A stretch of 64,000 nt of DNA from JAHEEM01 sp036396795. Its GTDB lineage: Bacteria; Pseudomonadota; Gammaproteobacteria; Steroidobacterales; Rariloculaceae. The notes below the pieces were generated by a model. That model was not told the origin of the DNA. It saw only the letters and a list, made by a program, of their open reading frames with translations, and did no database searches. The stretch's first letter is position 1, and every line of letters starts with the position of its first letter. The DNA lies in assembly GCA_036396795.1 (NCBI GenBank), contig DASWKF010000002.1, positions 1 through 64,000 of the forward strand, in the 5' to 3' direction. A program made the position numbers and the translations under genes. Shown here in pieces: positions 60,600 through 64,000 of this stretch.

Positions 60600-61226
60600 T
60601 CAGCGCCGCCCAGCGAGCCGTTCCCGGGCGCTCTCGAGGCTGCTCGCGCCGCTGCCGAGATCCTCGAGCACCGCGGCAAGCTCCTCGAGATCCTGCGCAT
60701 GCAGCTCTCCGGTATGGACGTCGAGTACGTTGCCTTGCGTATCGGTGAACACCGTGAACGGCAATGCGAAGAAGTCGATGCCGAAAGCGGCCGCGGCGTC
60801 CATCGCGTCGGCCTGACCGATCAGCACCGGGTAGTTGAAGGCCATGCTCTCGACGAACGCTCGTACCGGGTCCGGCCGATCCACGGCGATACCGATGACT
60901 TGAATCGCCTGATCCTGCCGTGTTTCTTGAAATTCCTTGAGCAGTGGGATCTCGCGCAGGCAGGGAGGGCACCAGGTCGCCCAGAAATTGATGATCAGAG
61001 CCTTGCCCGGCCAGTCGTGAATCGACTGCATCTCGCCGTTCAAGTTGCTCAAGCTGAAGTCCGGCAGATATTGCGCGGGCTCGGCGGCGTCGCGCGCCGC
61101 GGAAGCGGCGGGTTCGCTGATCGCGGGCGCGCTGGTGCCCGGAGTGGAAAGCAACATGCGGTAGGAGACGTAGCCCGCGACCGCCGCGGCGCTCAAGCCG
61201 AGCGCGATCAGCCCCGACTGCTTCAT
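60600..61226 (-). CDS. TlpA/ResA-like membrane-anchored thioredoxin-fold protein
   Basis: A 208-residue protein with an N-terminal signal anchor (about residues 7-27), an Ala/Pro linker and a thioredoxin-like domain with the redox motif FWATWCPPCLREIPLL near residue 85 and the cis-proline loop ALPFTVF. TlpA-like proteins deliver electrons to periplasmic targets such as cytochrome c heme-binding cysteines. Its gene follows dsbD by 15 bases, and DsbD is a known electron source for such proteins. Confidence 0.88.
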   Translation of the reverse strand: MKQSGLIALGLSAAAVAGYVSYRMLLSTPGTSAPAISEPAASAARDAAEPAQYLPDFSLSNLNGEMQSIHDWPGKALIINFWATWCPPCLREIPLLKEFQETRQDQAIQVIGIAVDRPDPVRAFVESMAFNYPVLIGQADAMDAAAAFGIDFFALPFTVFTDTQGNVLDVHTGELHAQDLEELAAVLEDLGSGASSLESARERLAGRR

Positions 61227-61241
61227 CGGCGGGCCGCCGCG

Positions 61242-63440
61242 CTAGAGGGATGCGAAGCGGCGAATGTGTGCCGCGAACTCCTCCGCCGGAACGTAGCCGA
61301 CCAGCTTGAAGCCTTCGTGCTGCCGGCTCTCTCGGTCGATGAATGCGATCGTCGGCGGACCATAGCTCCCAAAATAGCGCAATAGCTCCTTGTCGTCATC
61401 GTCGTTCTCCGTGACGTCGGCTTGCAACAGCACGAAAGGTTCCAGCGCCGCGATGACGTCGGCATCCGTGAACGTATAGTGCTCCATCTCTTTGCAGGAG
61501 ATGCACCACTCGGCGGTGACGTCCACCATGACCGGGCTGCCTGACGCCAGCGCCGCCGCGAGCTGGCGCTCGAGCCCGGCGACAGTCGTGACGGGCTCGA
61601 ACTGAAGCGCCGCCGCGGTCGTCGTCGCCGCCGGCGCGAGCACGCCGCGCGGTATCGGCCGCAACGGGTTGTCGCCGCCCAGGGTCGCGCCGATCAGCAT
61701 CAAGGCGCCATAGAGGCAGGCGAGCACACCGAGGCCCTTGCCGAGGCGCCGCGTAGCCGGGGCCTGGGCCGGCAGCGGCTCGAGCGCGCCGAGAAATACG
61801 CCGCTCAAGAACACCAGCAGCGCCCACAATACCAGCGTGACGCTCCCGGGAAGCACACGCTCCATCATCCAGATCGCGAGCGCCAGCATCATCACGCCGA
61901 AGCTCGCTTTCACCGTGTTCATCCACGGCCCGGCTTTCGGCAGCAGCTTGCCGGCGGATGCACCGACGATCAGCAGCGGCGACCCCATGCCTAAGCTCAG
62001 GGCGAACAGGGCGCCGGCGCCCCGCGCCACGTCGCCGCTCTGACCGATGACCGCGAGCGTCGCCACCAGGGGCGGAGCGACGCAGGTCGTGACGACGAGC
62101 GCGGAGACCGCGCCCATGACGGCGGTGCCGAAATACGAGCCCGCCGACTGACGGTTGGCGACGCTGGTCAGCCGCGTTTGCAGCGCGCTCGGCAGCTGCA
62201 GCTCGAAAGCGCCGAACATGGCGAGCGCCAGCACGACGAATAGCCCGGCGAAGACCGTGATGATCCAGGGCCGCTGGAACATCGCCTGCAACTGCTCGCC
62301 CGCCAACGCGGCCAGCGCGCCGCCGGCCGTGTAGGTCACGGCCATGCCCAGAACGTAAGCTGCCGACAGGCTGAAGCCGCGCAGCGCCGTGACGCTTTGC
62401 CCCTGGCCGGCGATCATGCCCGAGAGTATCGGCACCATCGGCAGCACGCAGGGCGTGAACGCGAGCAGCAGGCCGAGGCCGTAGAACGTTCCGAAGATCA
62501 GCCACCAGGAATCGCTGAGCACCATCGCCGCCAGCCGGTCCTGCTCGGAGACCGCAAGCGGCGCGACCGTCGAGCTTGCGGCGAACTCGCTGGTCGCAGG
62601 GACCGTCAGAGCCATCTCGCGCTCCATGACGGGATAACAGATGCTTTCGATCTTGCAGCCCTGCGCTACGCCCACGAGCGTCACGTCGATGGCGTCGGGT
62701 GCGGCGCGCGAGAACGGCAGCGAGGCCTCGACGTAGCCGTAGAAGACGCTGACGTCGCCGAAATGCTCGTCGTAGTGAGGCTCGCCGGCGGGGATGCGGG
62801 CGCCGCCGAGCTCGATCGATCCTACGGCGCGGAATGCGAACTTGTCCTCGTAGAGATAGTAGCCGGGTGCGATCGTCCAGCCGACCACGAGCTCGTTCGG
62901 GCCCTCGACGCGGGCGTTCATCACGAAGGCCTGCTCGGCCGGCAGGATGTCGTCGGGCTCGGTCGCGGCATCGTTGGAGAGCAACAGCCTCAAAGCCGAG
63001 GTATCGGCGGCGGGAAGCGCGACCGAACGGCTCCAGTCTTGCGGCGGGTAGCACAGGCCGATATCCGCGCAGCCCTGCACCGTGAGCTCGAGCTGGAGCT
63101 CGTTGACCTGCGCCGTGCGGCGGTAGGGAATCAGGATCTCGAGCTGCCGCCGGTAGGTCTCGACGACGCCGAAGAATTCGTCCTCGTGAATCTCGCCGCG
63201 AGGATAGATCGGCTCGGAGAGCACCACGCCGGGTGTGCCGGTGGAGAACGCGAACCGCTCCCGATAGAGGTAGTAGCCCTCGGGCACGTCGAAGCGCACC
63301 GCGATCTCGTCGGCGGACGCTTCGAGCACGTAGGGGAATGCTTCCTCCGGACGCAGGATTTCCTCGTCCTGCGCCGACGCCGCGAGCGCGCTGCCGAGCG
63401 CAGCGAGCAGCAGCATGATGCGGGCGAGGGTTGCCATCAT
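61242..63440 (-). CDS. dsbD: Protein-disulfide reductase DsbD with two tandem alpha domains
   Basis: A 732-residue protein with signal peptide (residues 1-23). Two copies of the DsbD-alpha domain follow: copy 1 about residues 30-145 with Cys124 and Cys130 (GCADIGLCYPP), and copy 2 about residues 165-285 with Cys262 and Cys268 (GCKIESICYPV). Both carry the (E/P)GYYLY motif. The eight-helix membrane domain begins about residue 312 with FTPCVLPMVP and TTCVAPPL holding its redox cysteines. The C-terminal thioredoxin domain has WCISCK. DsbD moves electrons from cytoplasmic thioredoxin to periplasmic thiol proteins. cutA precedes it, ending one base before the start. Confidence 0.93.
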   Translation of the reverse strand: MMATLARIMLLLAALGSALAASAQDEEILRPEEAFPYVLEASADEIAVRFDVPEGYYLYRERFAFSTGTPGVVLSEPIYPRGEIHEDEFFGVVETYRRQLEILIPYRRTAQVNELQLELTVQGCADIGLCYPPQDWSRSVALPAADTSALRLLLSNDAATEPDDILPAEQAFVMNARVEGPNELVVGWTIAPGYYLYEDKFAFRAVGSIELGGARIPAGEPHYDEHFGDVSVFYGYVEASLPFSRAAPDAIDVTLVGVAQGCKIESICYPVMEREMALTVPATSEFAASSTVAPLAVSEQDRLAAMVLSDSWWLIFGTFYGLGLLLAFTPCVLPMVPILSGMIAGQGQSVTALRGFSLSAAYVLGMAVTYTAGGALAALAGEQLQAMFQRPWIITVFAGLFVVLALAMFGAFELQLPSALQTRLTSVANRQSAGSYFGTAVMGAVSALVVTTCVAPPLVATLAVIGQSGDVARGAGALFALSLGMGSPLLIVGASAGKLLPKAGPWMNTVKASFGVMMLALAIWMMERVLPGSVTLVLWALLVFLSGVFLGALEPLPAQAPATRRLGKGLGVLACLYGALMLIGATLGGDNPLRPIPRGVLAPAATTTAAALQFEPVTTVAGLERQLAAALASGSPVMVDVTAEWCISCKEMEHYTFTDADVIAALEPFVLLQADVTENDDDDKELLRYFGSYGPPTIAFIDRESRQHEGFKLVGYVPAEEFAAHIRRFASL

Positions 63441-63770
63441 TTACTCCTGGGACGCCGCGGCGCCGCGCAGCCAATCGAGATACGCCGCCAGGCCTCCGTC
63501 CACCCGGACTGCGAGAACCTCGGGGAGTTCATAGCTCGAGAGCTCACGTATCTTGGCTTGCAGCGCTTCGAGCCGGTCTTCCGTAGTTTTGATCAGCAAC
63601 AAGACCTCCTCGTTGGTCTGCCGCGCCCCTCGCCAACGGTAGGTCGAGGTGACGCCGTCGACGCAGTTGACGCAGGCGGCGAGCCGCGCGTCGACGAGCG
63701 AGGCCGCCAGGCCGGCGGCTTCCTCGGTATTGCCGCAAGTCGTCAGCACCAGCATCGCACCCGAGCCCAT
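63441..63770 (-). CDS. cutA: Divalent-cation tolerance protein CutA
   Basis: 109 residues from ATG 63770, 7 bases after GGGAG; ATG 63842 is in frame but overlaps no conserved part. LVLTTCGNTEEAAGLAASLVDARLAACVNCVDGVTSTYRWRG is the family core and ILKTTEDRL-like LLIKTTEDRLEALQAKIRELSSYELPEVLAVRVDGGLAAYLDWL the second half. CutA forms stable trimers of uncertain role, with links to copper tolerance. It is the first gene of cutA-dsbD-tlpA and is divergent from groES. Confidence 0.93.
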   Translation of the reverse strand: MGSGAMLVLTTCGNTEEAAGLAASLVDARLAACVNCVDGVTSTYRWRGARQTNEEVLLLIKTTEDRLEALQAKIRELSSYELPEVLAVRVDGGLAAYLDWLRGAAASQE

Positions 63771-63848
63771 TCGCTGCTCCCGCCGTCGATATCGGGCCAA
63801 GAATAACGGCGCGCCCATGGTGCTGTCATGGAAATTGCGCACAAGCTC

Positions 63849-63876
63849 TTGAAATACCGCCGCCCGCCACTATTAT
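63849..63876 (+). promoter_or_regulatory. Sigma-70-type promoter for groES
   Basis: TTGAAA (63849-63854) and TATTAT (63871-63876) are separated by 16 bases. The predicted start site falls inside the CIRCE operator, so repressor bound there would block RNA polymerase. Confidence 0.7.
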
Positions 63877-63902
63877 TAGCACTCCTTTTGGTCGAGTGCT
63901 AA
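63876..63902. promoter_or_regulatory. CIRCE operator (HrcA binding site)
   Basis: TTAGCACTC (63876-63884), nine bases, and GAGTGCTAA (63894-63902) match the CIRCE consensus exactly. It indicates HrcA repression of groES/groEL. It lies 65 bases upstream of the groES ATG. Confidence 0.95.
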
Positions 63903-63967
63903 CAAGCATAGCGGCTTTTTGGCTTAATTCTTTTGTAAATCAATAAGTTTAGAAGGGAGATCCCGTA

Positions 63968-64000
63968 ATGAAAATCCGTCCCTTACACGATCGCGTGGTC
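63968..64000 (+). CDS. groES: Co-chaperonin GroES, partial (N-terminus)
   Basis: Only the first 11 codons, MKIRPLHDRVV, are in the window; this is the canonical GroES start. AAGGGAGA (63952-63959) is the ribosome-binding site. The gene is preceded by the CIRCE operator and a sigma-70-like promoter. GroES caps the GroEL folding chamber; groEL is expected just beyond the right edge. Confidence 0.93.
   Translation, partial: MKIRPLHDRVV

Overview
The window is high-GC chromosomal DNA of a gammaproteobacterium. The right third has the housekeeping order groES, cutA, dsbD, tlpA-like, aroQ, accB, accC, prmA, DUF3426 gene, dusB, fis, purH, purD, then rho, trxA and rhlB. fis, plsB and the dusB-fis pairing are gammaproteobacterial traits. 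An uncultivated or environmental lineage near Woeseiaceae/Steroidobacteraceae would fit, but that placement is inference. I saw no rRNA, tRNA, CRISPR array, transposase or complete prophage.

Positions 1-13,500 look like an accessory catabolic region. They hold the end of a GNAT acetyltransferase gene, a structured intergenic region, and then an exported (Tat) thiamine-diphosphate enzyme, two exported c-type cytochromes, an SDR without the usual YxxxK pair, an exported metallo-beta-lactamase-fold hydrolase, a DapA-type aldolase, an exported amidohydrolase, an MmgE/PrpD protein, a beta-hydroxyacid dehydrogenase, two small exported proteins of environmental families, a cupin and an Ldh2-type dehydrogenase. 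The substrate cannot be read from the sequence.

Positions 13,500-20,350 carry an exported S9 prolyl-oligopeptidase-type enzyme, a methyltransferase, an exported hypothetical protein and an 890-residue TonB-dependent receptor. Positions 20,376-27,233 are a tightly overlapping moxR-DUF58-DUF4381-batA-batB/TPR-batD (Bat) operon. Positions 27,378-37,024 hold a membrane diguanylate cyclase, a glyoxalase-fold protein, a lipase-like hydrolase, an OmpA-domain protein, a 66-residue protein, greB, lipA, sohB, a rhomboid protease and an isolated contractile-tail sheath gene.

Positions 37,031-51,642 hold a fused HyuA/HyuB 5-oxoprolinase-type enzyme, a second EF-G, glucokinase, plsB, a DUF465 protein, cysQ, a GMP/IMP nucleotidase-type HAD protein, rhlB, trxA and rho. 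Positions 51,653-63,770 are two minus-strand operons for purine synthesis, fatty-acid synthesis, protein and tRNA modification, and periplasmic disulfide reduction. The window ends in groES behind a perfect CIRCE operator.

Two architectural themes recur. Several convergent gene pairs end inside one shared hairpin that contains the stop codons, and four divergent pairs share a symmetric TATA-like -10 element. The best candidates for something new are the exported ThDP-enzyme/cytochrome cluster, the orphan tail sheath, the DsbD with two tandem alpha domains, and the structured DNA at 451-633.
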